A stretch of DNA of 64,000 nt from contig CAJQTY010000003.1 in NCBI GenBank assembly GCA_907163075.1, forward strand, positions 486,637 through 550,636. The letters are read 5' to 3'. Numbering within the stretch: position 1 is the first letter of the stretch; every line of letters begins with the position of its first letter. The position numbers and the translations under genes were made by a program. This stretch comes from an uncultured Rhodocyclaceae bacterium. Lineage in GTDB: Bacteria; Pseudomonadota; Gammaproteobacteria; Burkholderiales; Rhodocyclaceae. Positions 10,553-19,443 of this stretch are shown here, one piece after another. The notes beneath the pieces were generated by a model. The model saw nothing but the letters and a program-made list of their open reading frames with translations. It did no database searches and had not been told where the DNA came from.

Positions 10553-11017
10553 TTACTGGATCGTCGCCGGCGCGGCAGCCGCCGCTTCTTGTTCCTGCTG
10601 GAGGCGAGCCGCAAAGAGCGCCTCGAAATTTACCGGTTGCAGGACGACCGGCGCGAAGCCGGCCCGCGTCGTCGACTCGGAAACGACTTCACGCGCATAA
10701 GGGAAGAGTATGTTCGGGCAGGCGATCGAAAGCAGCGGCGGCATGTTCTCGGCCGGCACGTTCTTGATGCGGAAGATGCCGGCTTGCCCGACCTCGACGA
10801 GAAACACGGTTTTTTCGCCGAGTTTGGCGGTTACGGTTACCGTCAGGGTGACTTCATAGGCGTCTTCCGCGAGCGCCTGCACGGCGGACTGCAACTGGAT
10901 GGCGACTTCGGGGTTGTCGCGCTCGAGGAAGATTGCCGGTGCATTCGGAACCTCCAGCGAGAGATCCTTGATGTAGAGTTTTTCGATGGCAAACGACGGG
11001 GCTTCTTGTTCAGTCAT
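10553..11017 (-). CDS. secB: Protein-export chaperone SecB
   Basis: A 154-residue SecB. It has [19 protein letters not shown] at the N-terminus, the strand region [20 protein letters not shown], and [20 protein letters not shown] near the C-terminus, all hallmarks of the tetrameric chaperone that keeps preproteins unfolded and hands them to SecA. The Ala/Gln-rich tail is typical of betaproteobacterial SecB. It lies 69 bases after grxC in the same direction. Confidence 0.96.
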   Translation of the reverse strand: MTEQEAPSFAIEKLYIKDLSLEVPNAPAIFLERDNPEVAIQLQSAVQALAEDAYEVTLTVTVTAKLGEKTVFLVEVGQAGIFRIKNVPAENMPPLLSIACPNILFPYAREVVSESTTRAGFAPVVLQPVNFEALFAARLQQEQEAAAAAPATIQ

Positions 11018-11086
11018 GATAGTTTTCTTGGTGAGTGGATTGATGAAGGAAATGTTGGCAAGGGCGTCCGACGCGCGGCCAGTTTG

Positions 11087-11362
11087 TCAGACGGTTTCCC
11101 CGGACAACAGGGGAAGAAGCTTGCCGGCGTGATCGAGTGCGATCAGATCGTCACAGCCGCCGACATGGGTATCGCCGATGTAGATTTGCGGAACGGTACG
11201 GCGCGCCGTTTTTTCCATCATCTCGGCACGACGAGTCGGATCGAGGTCGACGCGTACCTTTTCGATCTCGGTGACGCCGCGCGCCCGCAACAGGTGCTCG
11301 GCACGCACACAGTACGGGCAGACTGCCGTTGAATACATCAGCACGCGGGGCGCCGCGCTCAT
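11087..11362 (-). CDS. grxC: Glutaredoxin 3
   Basis: A 91-residue monothiol/dithiol glutaredoxin with the active site CPYC (STAVCPYCVRAE) near residue 15. It also has the cis-proline loop TVPQIYIGD and the glutathione-binding GGCDDLIALD. It reduces disulfides with glutathione in the cytosol. It overlaps the upstream rhodanese gene by four bases (ATGA), so the two are co-translated, a conserved pairing before secB. Confidence 0.95.
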   Translation of the reverse strand: MSAAPRVLMYSTAVCPYCVRAEHLLRARGVTEIEKVRVDLDPTRRAEMMEKTARRTVPQIYIGDTHVGGCDDLIALDHAGKLLPLLSGETV

Positions 11363-11799
11363 TTCTTGGTTCCTTTCTTGAGCGGCAGACCCGCTGCGCG
11401 CCAGGCATTGATGCCGCCGTCAAGGTTGTGCACCTTGCTGAAACCAAGTTTTTCGAGTTGCTTGCAGGCCGCGACCGAGCGCGCGCCGGACTGACAGACC
11501 AGGATTACGGGCGCGTCTTTCAGCTTGTCGAGCTCACTGGCGCGTTCCTCGATCCGTGCCGCCGGAACGTTGCGCGATTCAGGCAAATGACCGGCCACGT
11601 ACTCGTCCGGTTCGCGCACGTCGATGATCTGCGCGTCCTCGCGATTGATCAACAGGGTCGCCTGCGTCGTCGTCAGCGAATTGCTGCCACCCGGGCGGCG
11701 AAACGACATGACGGCTAACATGGTGCCACTGATGACGGCAATGGCGACGAGTAAGATGTTTTGCTCAATGAATTCCAAACGAAGCTCCAGAAACTGCAA
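11359..11799 (-). CDS. Membrane-anchored rhodanese-like protein (YibN type)
   Basis: A 146-residue protein with one N-terminal membrane helix (NILLVAIAVISGTMLAVMS) and a single rhodanese domain. The active-site loop is CQSGARS, with Cys near residue 103 and the six-residue loop of sulfurtransferases. It probably carries persulfide sulfur at the inner membrane. Family members upstream of grxC-secB are called YibN. The gene lies 69 bases downstream of an ArsR-type regulator with sulfur-sensor cysteines, which suggests shared sulfane-sulfur control. Confidence 0.88.
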   Translation of the reverse strand: MQFLELRLEFIEQNILLVAIAVISGTMLAVMSFRRPGGSNSLTTTQATLLINREDAQIIDVREPDEYVAGHLPESRNVPAARIEERASELDKLKDAPVILVCQSGARSVAACKQLEKLGFSKVHNLDGGINAWRAAGLPLKKGTKK

Positions 11800-11868
11800 T
11801 AAATGATCAAAGAAAGAAACGGAACGCCAGGCCAGTGACTTACCGCATGCGTCTACAGCGAGCCAGTG

Positions 11869-12189
11869 CTAGTCGCCGCAAAAAACCTCTTGCATCATGC
11901 CGATCAACTGCAAGGTACGGGCGTCGCCAACGCGGTAATAGACGCGATTGGCATCCTTGCGCGTAAGCAGCACGCCCTTCTCGCGCAAAATCGCCAGATG
12001 CTGGGAAATATTGCTCTGCGACGTGCCGACCGCGTCGACGATCTCCTGCACGCAGGCCTCCTGGCTACCGACCACACACAGTATCTTTAGACGCAAGGGA
12101 TGAGATATCGACTTGAGCGCGCGCGCCGCCTGTTCGATGTGCTCCTGCTTGTCGATGAGACTGACCTGTATCGCCACGATGACTGTCAT
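11869..12189 (-). CDS. ArsR/SmtB-family regulator with a SqrR/BigR-like cysteine pair
   Basis: A 106-residue winged-helix repressor. The HTH is at about 46-70 (CVQEIVDAVGTSQSNISQHL), with the wing RVYYRVGD. Cysteines are at 38, 46 and 104. The spacing of Cys38 and Cys104, 66 residues, equals that of the redox pair Cys41/Cys107 of SqrR, and there is no metal-binding ELCVCDL-type motif. Persulfide or oxidant sensing is therefore more likely than metal sensing, although I infer this from position alone. It is followed in the same direction by a rhodanese gene and faces envC divergently. The AT-rich region before it probably holds its operator. Confidence 0.8.
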   Translation of the reverse strand: MTVIVAIQVSLIDKQEHIEQAARALKSISHPLRLKILCVVGSQEACVQEIVDAVGTSQSNISQHLAILREKGVLLTRKDANRVYYRVGDARTLQLIGMMQEVFCGD

Positions 12190-12205
12190 TCGTTAAGTAT
12201 GGAGG

Positions 12206-12230
12206 ATTCATTATAGAATAATTAATGATT
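12206..12230. promoter_or_regulatory. Candidate operator of the ArsR-type regulator
   Basis: ATTCATTA (12206-12213) and TAATGATT (12223-12230) form an imperfect AT-rich inverted repeat, seven of eight pairs matching, in the only AT-rich stretch between the divergent regulator and envC. ArsR-family repressors bind such 12-2-12-like AT-rich palindromes near their own promoters. No experiment or alignment supports it here. Confidence 0.4.
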
Positions 12231-12265
12231 CGGGGGGCGCCCCCAGGCAACCCCAAGGCAGCGGC

Positions 12266-13618
12266 ATGAACCTCTTCAAAAAAGCATGGACGCAGGACAA
12301 GCACTCAAACAAAGCCGGAACCTCGGTCCGGCGATTTTCGACGAGCCTGGCCTTCGCCCTGCTCGGCCTGGCTTGCTCCGCCTCGCTGATGCCGGCTGCA
12401 GCGCTGGCCAGGGAAAAAAGCGGTTCGGCGCCGACCGGCGCCGACGTTTCGGAAAAGAAGGACGACCTGAAGGAATTGCGCGGGCAGATCGAAACGCTGC
12501 GCAAGGGCGTCGCTGCCGCCGAAGGCAAGCGCGCCGACACCGCCGACCAGTTGAAGGACATCGAGCAGGCGATTTCCCTGACCCAGCGCGAGTTGCACAA
12601 TCTGGCCGCGCAGCGTGACAAGCTCCAGGCGACGCTGAAAGACCTGGAAACCCAGTCGCGGAATCTCGAGAATCACCTGGGCAGCCAGCAGACGCAACTG
12701 GAAAGGCTGGTCCATCGCCAATACCTGCAGGGCACCCCCGATTCGCTGCGTCTGCTGCTGAACGGCGAGGATCCGAATCAGGTGGCTCGCGACCTGCACT
12801 ATCTGGCGATCATCGGCCGTGCACGCAGCCAACTCCTGGGCGAAATCGAAACGAATCTGCAGCGCAAGCAGGCGCTCGCCGCCGATGCTCAGGCGCGCGC
12901 GGAGGACATGGCGGCGGTCGAAGCCAGGCAAAAGGACGAGCACGGCAAACTGCTTGCCCAACGCCAGCAGCGCAAGGTGATGCTGGACAGAATGTCCGCG
13001 AAAATCAGCGAACAGCGGCGCGAGATCGGCAACCTGCAGCGCGACGAAAAGCAGCTTTCGCAACTGATCGAACGACTGGCCAAAGCGATCGCCGCGAAGC
13101 CCCCTGCGCGCCGGGAAGTACCGCGCAAGCCGGAAGCGCGGGCGGCCGAACGCACGCCACCCGCCAGATCCGCGGCGCCGGAGGTAAACAACGAGAGCAC
13201 GCCAGAAGCGGCGCCCGCCGGCAGCTTTGCGCAAATGAAGGGCGGGCTGCGCTTGCCGACCCGCGGCGTTGTCAGCAACCGCTTTGGCAGCGCGCGCCAG
13301 GAAGGCAGTACCTGGAAGGGGCTGTTCATCCGTGCCGCCGTGGGCAGCGAGGTCAAGGCCATCGCCGGCGGCCGGGTCGTATTTGCCGACTGGATGCGCG
13401 GTTTTGGCAACCTGATGATCGTCGACCACGGCAGCAGCTATTTGTCGATCTACGGCAACAATGACGCCCTGCTGAAACAGGTCGGGGACAGCGTACGCGG
13501 CGGCGACACCATTGCCTCGGTGGGGAACAGCGGTGGCAATCCTGAATCCGGTTTATACTTTGAACTGCGTCATCAGGGGAAACCGCTCGATCCGCTGAAG
13601 TGGGCGAATCTGAAATGA
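12266..13618 (+). CDS. envC: Murein hydrolase activator EnvC
   Basis: A 450-residue protein with an N-terminal signal-anchor region, a long coiled coil at about 60-285 (rich in Gln, Glu, Lys and Arg, for example LKDLETQSRNLENHLG), a Pro/Ala/Arg linker and a C-terminal LytM domain at about 325-447. The LytM domain lacks the zinc-binding histidines: the HxxxD position reads WKGLFIRA and HxH reads YFELRH. It is therefore the degenerate activator type rather than an active M23 peptidase. EnvC activates amidases during septal peptidoglycan splitting. It opens an operon with ctpA, 21 bases downstream. Confidence 0.9.
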   Translation: MNLFKKAWTQDKHSNKAGTSVRRFSTSLAFALLGLACSASLMPAAALAREKSGSAPTGADVSEKKDDLKELRGQIETLRKGVAAAEGKRADTADQLKDIEQAISLTQRELHNLAAQRDKLQATLKDLETQSRNLENHLGSQQTQLERLVHRQYLQGTPDSLRLLLNGEDPNQVARDLHYLAIIGRARSQLLGEIETNLQRKQALAADAQARAEDMAAVEARQKDEHGKLLAQRQQRKVMLDRMSAKISEQRREIGNLQRDEKQLSQLIERLAKAIAAKPPARREVPRKPEARAAERTPPARSAAPEVNNESTPEAAPAGSFAQMKGGLRLPTRGVVSNRFGSARQEGSTWKGLFIRAAVGSEVKAIAGGRVVFADWMRGFGNLMIVDHGSSYLSIYGNNDALLKQVGDSVRGGDTIASVGNSGGNPESGLYFELRHQGKPLDPLKWANLK

Positions 13619-13639
13619 CACCGTACGGGAGCGACATCG

Positions 13640-15031
13640 ATGGGTAAGTTCAAGCAAGTCGGACTGGTTTGTACCGGAATACTGGGCGGCATCCTGATCA
13701 GCCTGCAGTTTTCAGCGATTGCCGAAAAGGAACCGCGCCCCAATCTCCCCATCGAGGAACTGCGTACCTTTGCCGAAGTGTTCAACGCCATCAAGCAAGG
13801 CTATGTCGAGCCGATTGATGACAAAAAGCTGATTACCCATGCCATCAGCGGCATGCTGTCCAACCTCGACCCGCACTCGACCTATCTCGATGCGGATGCC
13901 TACAAGGATTTGCAGGTGGGCACCCAGGGTGAGTTCGGCGGACTCGGCATTGAAGTCGGCATGGAAGACGGTCTGGTCAAGGTCGTCTCGCCGATCGAGG
14001 ACACCCCGGCCGATCGCGGCGGCGTGAAGCCCGGCGACCTGATTTTCAAGCTCGACGACTCGCTGGTCAAGGGAATGACGCTTTCCGATGCGGTAAAGCG
14101 CATGCGCGGCAAGCCGAAAACGCAAATCAAGTTGTCCATCATTCGCAAGGGTGAAGCCAAACCCATCGAGATCACGCTGACACGCGAAGTCATCAAGGTA
14201 CAAAGCGTCAAATCGAAGCTCGTCGAAGAAGGCTACGGCTATCTGCGCATTACCTCCTTCCAGGAGAACACGGCGGCGTCAGTGGTAAAACACCTGAACG
14301 ATCTGTACAAGCCCGGTTCGCTCAAGGGTCTGGTGCTCGACCTGCGCAACGATCCGGGCGGCCTGCTGCACTCGGCCATTGGCGTATCGGCCTCCTTCCT
14401 TCCGGCGAAAACGCTGGTCACCTCGACCGATGGCCGGACCCCCGACGCCAAACACCAGTTCTACGCCCTGCCCCAAGATTACATGCGCGGCAAGGACGAC
14501 TTCCTCAAGAATCTGCCGGCCGAAGCGCTCAAGGTGCCGCTCGTCGTGTTGATCAACGGCGGCTCGGCGTCGGCTTCGGAAATCGTTGCCGGCGCGCTGC
14601 AGGACCACAAGCGCGCCGTCATCCTGGGCACCACCAGTTTTGGCAAGGGCTCGGTGCAAACCGTGCTGCCGCTGCCCGGCAACACGGCCATCAAGTTGAC
14701 CACGGCACGCTACTTCACGCCATCCGGTCGCTCGATACAGGCCAAGGGCATTGTCCCGGATATCGTCGTCGAGGAAAGCGCCAACGGCAGCTCGGCCATG
14801 CGGCTGCGTGAAGCCGACCTTGAAAAGCACCTGGAAAACAGCACCGACCCGGTGCCACCGGTGAAGCCGCAAAGCAAGGCGCCGGTCAAGGCGAAAGCCA
14901 GTCCGGCCAAGGATGAGGGCGACGAACCGGCCGACCCGCAAGACCGCGAACTGGCCTCGAAGAAGGACTACCAGCTCAGCCAGGCGCTGAACCTGCTCAA
15001 GGGTCTGCAGATCATGCAGAACAAGCCGTAG
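13640..15031 (+). CDS. ctpA: Carboxyl-terminal processing protease (S41)
   Basis: A 463-residue periplasmic serine protease with an N-terminal membrane or signal segment (VGLVCTGILGGILISLQF). A PDZ domain spans about 95-180 (QGEFGGLGIEVGMEDGLVKV). The S41 catalytic core has the nucleophilic Ser in GGSASASEIVAGAL near 310 and the general-base Lys in TSFGKGSVQT near 335. The C-terminal tail is Lys/Pro/Ala-rich. Tail-specific proteases trim envelope proteins and, in some bacteria, murein hydrolases, which fits the linkage to envC. Confidence 0.93.
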   Translation: MGKFKQVGLVCTGILGGILISLQFSAIAEKEPRPNLPIEELRTFAEVFNAIKQGYVEPIDDKKLITHAISGMLSNLDPHSTYLDADAYKDLQVGTQGEFGGLGIEVGMEDGLVKVVSPIEDTPADRGGVKPGDLIFKLDDSLVKGMTLSDAVKRMRGKPKTQIKLSIIRKGEAKPIEITLTREVIKVQSVKSKLVEEGYGYLRITSFQENTAASVVKHLNDLYKPGSLKGLVLDLRNDPGGLLHSAIGVSASFLPAKTLVTSTDGRTPDAKHQFYALPQDYMRGKDDFLKNLPAEALKVPLVVLINGGSASASEIVAGALQDHKRAVILGTTSFGKGSVQTVLPLPGNTAIKLTTARYFTPSGRSIQAKGIVPDIVVEESANGSSAMRLREADLEKHLENSTDPVPPVKPQSKAPVKAKASPAKDEGDEPADPQDRELASKKDYQLSQALNLLKGLQIMQNKP

Positions 15032-15048
15032 GGCCACGGGAGCGAAAC

Positions 15049-15474
15049 ATGAAACGACCGCTCGCACCGCCGCACAAACCGGCGCCGATCCGCAAGGAGC
15101 GGAACATTCTGTTCTCGAAGTTCCCCCCCGGGCAAGTGCCCGAGGCTGCGGACTTCCTGGGCAAACTGGATAAAATGGAAGTCGAACCGCATGTCGAGCG
15201 GCGTGCGGTCGGGGTCGCGTACGACCTACACGAACATTCGCTGCAGGAACTCGAAGGCGCGCTCGAAGACAAGGGCTACCACCTCGACAACACCCTGATG
15301 AGCAAGATGATGCGGGCCTTGATCTACTACATCGAGGAGACCCAGTTGCACAACCTCGGTGCCCCGGATCGCCTGCTCAAGAAATCGCAGAACGAAGCCT
15401 ACACCCACGCCTGGGAACGCCACCCGCATGGCGACCACGACGACACGCCACCGGAATGGCGCGAATACAAATAG
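15049..15474 (+). CDS. Conserved hypothetical protein, ctpA-moeB operon
   Basis: A 141-residue soluble protein without signal peptide or membrane helix. It is rich in His, Glu and Lys, with HVERRAVGVAYDLHEHSLQE in the middle and a His/Asp-rich end (HPHGDHDDTPPEWREYK) that could bind metal. It starts 17 bases after the ctpA stop and ends 10 bases before moeB, so it is certainly expressed in the operon. I do not recognise the family and propose no function. Confidence 0.75.
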   Translation: MKRPLAPPHKPAPIRKERNILFSKFPPGQVPEAADFLGKLDKMEVEPHVERRAVGVAYDLHEHSLQELEGALEDKGYHLDNTLMSKMMRALIYYIEETQLHNLGAPDRLLKKSQNEAYTHAWERHPHGDHDDTPPEWREYK

Positions 15475-15484
15475 TGCCATCGGC

Positions 15485-16231
15485 ATGAATGACGAGCAGT
15501 TGCTGCGCTACAGCCGGCATATCCTGCTTGACGAAATAGGTATCGAAGGCCAGACGAAGATCATCGGCGCCCATGCCTTGATCATCGGCGCCGGCGGTCT
15601 CGGCTCTCCGGCGGCGCTCTATCTCGCCTCCGCCGGTGTGGGTCGTATTACGCTGGCCGATGGCGATACGCTCGACCTGACCAATCTGCAGCGCCAGATC
15701 CTGCACACGCAGGAGCGCATCGGCCAGTTGAAGGCGATCTCTGGGCAAAGCGCGCTGTTGCGCATCAACCCGGACGTGACGGTGGCTCCGATCAGCGAAC
15801 GCCTGGCTGGCGAACGCCTGGAAGCGCTGGTTGCCGAGGCCGATGTCGTCCTCGACTGTTGCGACAACTTCGACACCCGGCACGCCGTCAATCGCGCCTG
15901 CGTCAGGCAGCGCACGCCGCTGGTTTCGGGCGCGGCCATCCGCTTCAGCGGACAACTCTCGGTATTCGACACCCGGCGCGACAATTCGCCCTGCTACCAC
16001 TGCCTGTTTCCCGAAGGCGAGGATGTCGAGGAAACGCGCTGCGCCGTGATGGGAATCTTTGCCCCGCTGACCGGCATCATCGGCGCCATGCAGGCAGCGG
16101 AAGCGCTGAAAGTGATCAGTGGCGCCGGCCAGTTGGCCGTCGGCCGCCTCCTGCTGCTCGACGGGCTGACTATGGAATGGCGCAGCGTGAAATTTGCAAA
16201 AGACCCGACGTGTGCCGTGTGCGGCGGCTAG
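15485..16231 (+). CDS. moeB: HesA/MoeB/ThiF-family adenylyltransferase
   Basis: A 248-residue E1-like enzyme that adenylates the C-terminal Gly of a ubiquitin-like sulfur carrier (MoaD or ThiS). It has the P-loop-like GAGGLGSPAALYLA near residue 35, the Asp/Arg nucleotide-contact region DLTNLQRQILH, and two zinc cysteine pairs (CYHC near 172 and CAVC near the end). The start ATG at 15485 lies within the frame that begins earlier in overlap with the previous gene. MoeB and ThiF cannot be told apart by sequence alone, so molybdopterin synthesis is the likely but not the only role. Confidence 0.88.
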   Translation: MNDEQLLRYSRHILLDEIGIEGQTKIIGAHALIIGAGGLGSPAALYLASAGVGRITLADGDTLDLTNLQRQILHTQERIGQLKAISGQSALLRINPDVTVAPISERLAGERLEALVAEADVVLDCCDNFDTRHAVNRACVRQRTPLVSGAAIRFSGQLSVFDTRRDNSPCYHCLFPEGEDVEETRCAVMGIFAPLTGIIGAMQAAEALKVISGAGQLAVGRLLLLDGLTMEWRSVKFAKDPTCAVCGG

Positions 16232-16273
16232 TGTAGCGTTGCACGCTGTCAGGAACTTATACCAACGGCCGGC

Positions 16274-16344
16274 AGGGCGGAAAAGCGCAGCGCCTTCCGC
16301 CGTCCGAGCGCGATTCGGCGGATAACGCTACGCTCATCCGCCCT
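16274..16344. repeat. REP-like hairpin repeat downstream of moeB
   Basis: AGGGCGGA (16274-16281) pairs with TCCGCCCT (16337-16344). Inside are two further inverted segments: GGAAAAGCGCAGCGCCTTCC, and GGCGGATAACGC facing GCTCATCCGCC. This GGCGGATAACGCTxCGCTCATCCGCC pattern is a common intergenic repeat in environmental betaproteobacteria. It lies between convergent moeB and ribD and may end both transcripts. Confidence 0.65.
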
Positions 16345-16412
16345 ACGCAGCTTAAAACCGAACCGGCGTAGCTTTCAAATAAGCGCCATCAAGATCGCAT
16401 CACTACACCAGA

Positions 16413-17504
16413 TCAGGCGTCCTTGAAGCGCGCCAGGATGCGCAGATCGCTGCCGATCATGCGCATATCGTGGATCGCCAGTTTGCGCTTGCCCGCCAGC
16501 GTCGCCAGAGCGGGCAGGTCGAACATGCCGCGCGCCGCGTCGCCGATCACGCAGGGCGCCAGATAGAGCAGAAGTTCATCGGCCAGCCCGGCAGCCAGCA
16601 GGCCACCGTTGAGCCGAAAGCCGCCTTCGACGTGCAGTTCGTTGATACCGCGCCGGCCAAGCTCATCCATCAGCGCCGGCAGGTCAAGCTTGCCATCCGC
16701 ATTCGGCAGGCACACCAACTCGGCGCCGCGCTCGCGCAGCGCCGCCGCCTTGCCGGCGTTTTCCATCGCAGCGGCAACCAGCACGCCGCCGCCCTGCAAC
16801 AGCCTGGCGTCCAGCGGCAGTTCGAGGCGGCTATCGACCACCACCTTCAAAGGCTGACGGGCGGTATCCACGTTTCTCACACTGAGTTGCGGATCATCCT
16901 CGCGCACGGTGCCGATCCCGCTCAGGATGGCGCACGCGCGCGCGCGCCAGAGATGCCCGTCGTGCCTGGCCTCCGGCCCGGTGATCCACTGGCTGACGCC
17001 GTTCGCGAGCGCCGTTTTCCCGTCCAGGCTGGCGGCCAGCTTCAGGCGCAACCAGGGCCGGCGGCGCGTCATGCGCGAGACAAAGCCGATGTTCAGTTCG
17101 CGCGCCTCGCTTTCAAGCAGGCCGCATTCGGCGACCATGCCGGCCGCCGCCAGCCGCGCCATCCCGCTCCCCGCCACCCGCGGGTTAGGATCCTGCATGG
17201 CCGCAACGACACGCGCCACGCCGGCGGCAATCAACGCCTCGGCGCAAGGCGGCGTGAGGCCATGGTGGCTGCACGGTTCAAGGGTGACGTAAGCGGTGGC
17301 GCCGCGCGCCTGGCTGCCGGCGGCCCGCAGCGCATGGATTTCCGCGTGCGGATCGCCGGCCCGCTCGTGCCAGCCTTCGCCGACTGGCGCTCCGGCCTTG
17401 ACGATAATACAACCGACGCGCGGGTTCGGCGTGGTGGAATACAGGCCGCGTTCAGCCAAACGCAGCGCCCGCGCCATGAAACCGTAATCGGCGGCGCTGA
17501 ACAT
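16413..17504 (-). CDS. ribD: Bifunctional riboflavin biosynthesis deaminase/reductase RibD
   Basis: A 363-residue two-domain enzyme. The N-terminal cytidine-deaminase-like domain has the zinc site HAEIHALRAAG with the catalytic Glu, and PCSHHGLTPPCAEAL. The C-terminal half (from about 148, RPWLRLKLAASLDGKTA) is the NADPH-dependent reductase, with GGFRLNGGLL near 300. It carries out the second and third steps of riboflavin synthesis from GTP. It lies nine bases after nrdR in a glyA-nrdR-ribD group, a common order in Betaproteobacteria. Confidence 0.95.
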   Translation of the reverse strand: MFSAADYGFMARALRLAERGLYSTTPNPRVGCIIVKAGAPVGEGWHERAGDPHAEIHALRAAGSQARGATAYVTLEPCSHHGLTPPCAEALIAAGVARVVAAMQDPNPRVAGSGMARLAAAGMVAECGLLESEARELNIGFVSRMTRRRPWLRLKLAASLDGKTALANGVSQWITGPEARHDGHLWRARACAILSGIGTVREDDPQLSVRNVDTARQPLKVVVDSRLELPLDARLLQGGGVLVAAAMENAGKAAALRERGAELVCLPNADGKLDLPALMDELGRRGINELHVEGGFRLNGGLLAAGLADELLLYLAPCVIGDAARGMFDLPALATLAGKRKLAIHDMRMIGSDLRILARFKDA

Positions 17505-17512
17505 GCGCGGGT

Positions 17513-17983
17513 TCAGCGGCTGCGCCGCTGACTGGGACGAGACACTTCACGCACCAGTTCGGAGAACTCGTCGACGTCCTCGAAGTTGCGGTAAACGGAC
17601 GCAAAGCGAACGTAGGCGACCTTGTCGAGCTTCTTCAACTCGCGCATGACCATTTCGCCGACCTTTTCCGAGGGAACTTCGCGTTCGCCAAGCGTCAGCA
17701 GTTTTTCCTCGATGCGCGAAAGCGCGGCATCGACCGCCTCGACCGTCACCGGCCGCTTGCGCAGCGACAACCACAGGCTGGCGGCGAGTTTTTCGCGGTC
17801 GAAATCGACGCGCGATCCGTTCTTCTTGACCACCTGCGGCAGACGGATTTCCGCACGCTCGTGCGTTGAAAACCGCTTCTCGCAAGTCAGGCAACGGCGG
17901 CGGCGGCGAACCACATCACCGTCGTCGTTGATCCGCGTATCAGCGACGGTGGTGTCAGCCGCGCCGCAGAACGGGCATTTCAT
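17513..17983 (-). CDS. nrdR: Ribonucleotide reductase repressor NrdR
   Basis: A 156-residue regulator with an N-terminal zinc ribbon (CPFCGAADT and RCLTCEKRF) and an ATP-cone domain from about 47 ([18 protein letters not shown]). NrdR senses ATP/dATP and binds NrdR boxes at ribonucleotide reductase promoters. Length and motifs match the family fully. It starts six bases after the glyA stop. Confidence 0.96.
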   Translation of the reverse strand: MKCPFCGAADTTVADTRINDDGDVVRRRRRCLTCEKRFSTHERAEIRLPQVVKKNGSRVDFDREKLAASLWLSLRKRPVTVEAVDAALSRIEEKLLTLGEREVPSEKVGEMVMRELKKLDKVAYVRFASVYRNFEDVDEFSELVREVSRPSQRRSR

Positions 17984-17989
17984 TGCGTC

Positions 17990-19240
17990 TTAGGCACCAT
18001 AGACGGGGAATTTCTTGCACAACACGGCCACATCCTTGCGCACGCGCGCCAGCACGGCCTCGTCATTCGGCGCATCGAGCACATCGGCGATCAGGTGCGC
18101 CACCTCCTCGGACTCGATCTCGGTGAAACCGCGCGTCGTCATCGCCGGCGAACCGATGCGGATGCCCGAAGTGACCATCGGCTTCTGCGGGTCGTTCGGA
18201 ATGCCGTTCTTGTTGACCGTGATGTGCGCCTTGCCGAGCGCCGCCTCGGCCTCCTTGCCGGTGATGTTCTTGGCGCGCAGATCGATCAGGAAGACGTGCG
18301 ATTCCGTGCGCCCGGAGACGATGCGCAGACCGCGCTCCTCGGACAGCACGCGCGACAGCACGCGCGCGTTGGCGACGACCTGTTCCTGGTAGGCGACGAA
18401 GGCGGGCGAAGCCGCCTCCTTGAAAGCCACCGCCTTGGCGGCGATCACATGCATCAGCGGGCCGCCCTGCAGGCCGGGGAAGATCGCCGAGTTGATCGCC
18501 TTCTCGTGCTCGGCCTTCATCAGGATGACGCCACCGCGCGGGCCGCGCAGCGTCTTGTGCGTGGTCGACGTCACGACGTCGGCGCAGGGAACCGGATTCG
18601 GGTAGCAACCGGCCGCGATCAGCCCGGCGTAGTGCGCCATGTCAACCCAGAAGATGGCGCCAACTTCCTTGGCCACCTTGGCGAAGCGCTCCCAGTCGAT
18701 ACGCAGCGAGTAGGCCGAGGCTCCGGCGATGATGATCTTCGGCTTGTGCTCGCGCGCCAGCGCCGCCATCCTGTCGTAGTCGATCGCTTCCTTGGCGTCG
18801 AGGCCGTAGGAAACGACGTTGAACCACTTGCCTGACATGTTCAGCGCCATGCCGTGCGTCAGATGGCCGCCTTCGGCCAGGCTCATGCCCATGATCGTGT
18901 CGCCGGGCTTGGCGAAGGCCATCAGCACGGCCTGGTTGGCCTGTGAGCCGGAATTCGGCTGGACGTTGGCGCAATCGGCACCGAACAGTTTTTTCAGGCG
19001 ATCGATGGCGATCTGCTCGGCCACGTCGACGTATTCGCAACCGCCGTAATAGCGTTTGCCCGGATAGCCTTCGGCGTATTTGTTGGTGAGCTGCGAGCCC
19101 TGGGCTTCCATGACCGCCTTGCTGACGTAGTTCTCGGAGGCGATCAACTCGATATGATCTTCCTGGCGACGATTTTCGTTTTCAATCGATTTCCAGAGTT
19201 CGGGATCAACTTTTGCCAGGGTGTCTTTCGCGGAAAACAT
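17990..19240 (-). CDS. glyA: Serine hydroxymethyltransferase
   Basis: A 416-residue PLP enzyme that interconverts serine and glycine and feeds methylene-tetrahydrofolate to thymidylate synthase. The PLP lysine is in [14 protein letters not shown] near 228. Other signatures are [14 protein letters not shown] and [18 protein letters not shown]. The start at 19240 ([11 protein letters not shown]) has GAGG six bases upstream. The frame's earlier Met at 19252 has no ribosome site. It heads the glyA-nrdR-ribD unit. Confidence 0.96.
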   Translation of the reverse strand: MFSAKDTLAKVDPELWKSIENENRRQEDHIELIASENYVSKAVMEAQGSQLTNKYAEGYPGKRYYGGCEYVDVAEQIAIDRLKKLFGADCANVQPNSGSQANQAVLMAFAKPGDTIMGMSLAEGGHLTHGMALNMSGKWFNVVSYGLDAKEAIDYDRMAALAREHKPKIIIAGASAYSLRIDWERFAKVAKEVGAIFWVDMAHYAGLIAAGCYPNPVPCADVVTSTTHKTLRGPRGGVILMKAEHEKAINSAIFPGLQGGPLMHVIAAKAVAFKEAASPAFVAYQEQVVANARVLSRVLSEERGLRIVSGRTESHVFLIDLRAKNITGKEAEAALGKAHITVNKNGIPNDPQKPMVTSGIRIGSPAMTTRGFTEIESEEVAHLIADVLDAPNDEAVLARVRKDVAVLCKKFPVYGA

Positions 19241-19355
19241 CGTATGCCTCACAAGCCATTGAAAAGGATCGAATTATACCATGCAGGGCAAACCGGGCAG
19301 CGGAGTCCGCCGGCAATGCGTGCGATCGCGCCAAGGAGGCGCTGATTTATTCGTC

Positions 19356-19415
19356 ACACCGGTGGAAACCGGTGTCCAGTGGGCGATTTTTATGGATTCC
19401 GGCCTTCGCCGGAAT
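19356..19415. repeat. Doublet of perfect hairpins (dispersed intergenic repeat)
   Basis: Two perfect 8-bp hairpins lie in tandem: ACACCGGT-GGAA-ACCGGTGT (19356-19375) and ATTCCGGC-CTTC-GCCGGAAT (19396-19415). The sequence between them, and the T-rich tail after the second, fit a mobile intergenic repeat of the GTCATTCCGGCGAAGGCCGG type. The second hairpin could also terminate transcription. Confidence 0.65.
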
Positions 19416-19443
19416 GACTATTTTTCATTCAATCAGCGTTTCC

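Noticed and set aside
12305-13429. 374-codon frame antisense to envC
   Set aside because: It is the complement of a strongly supported gene; long antisense frames are expected in high-GC DNA.
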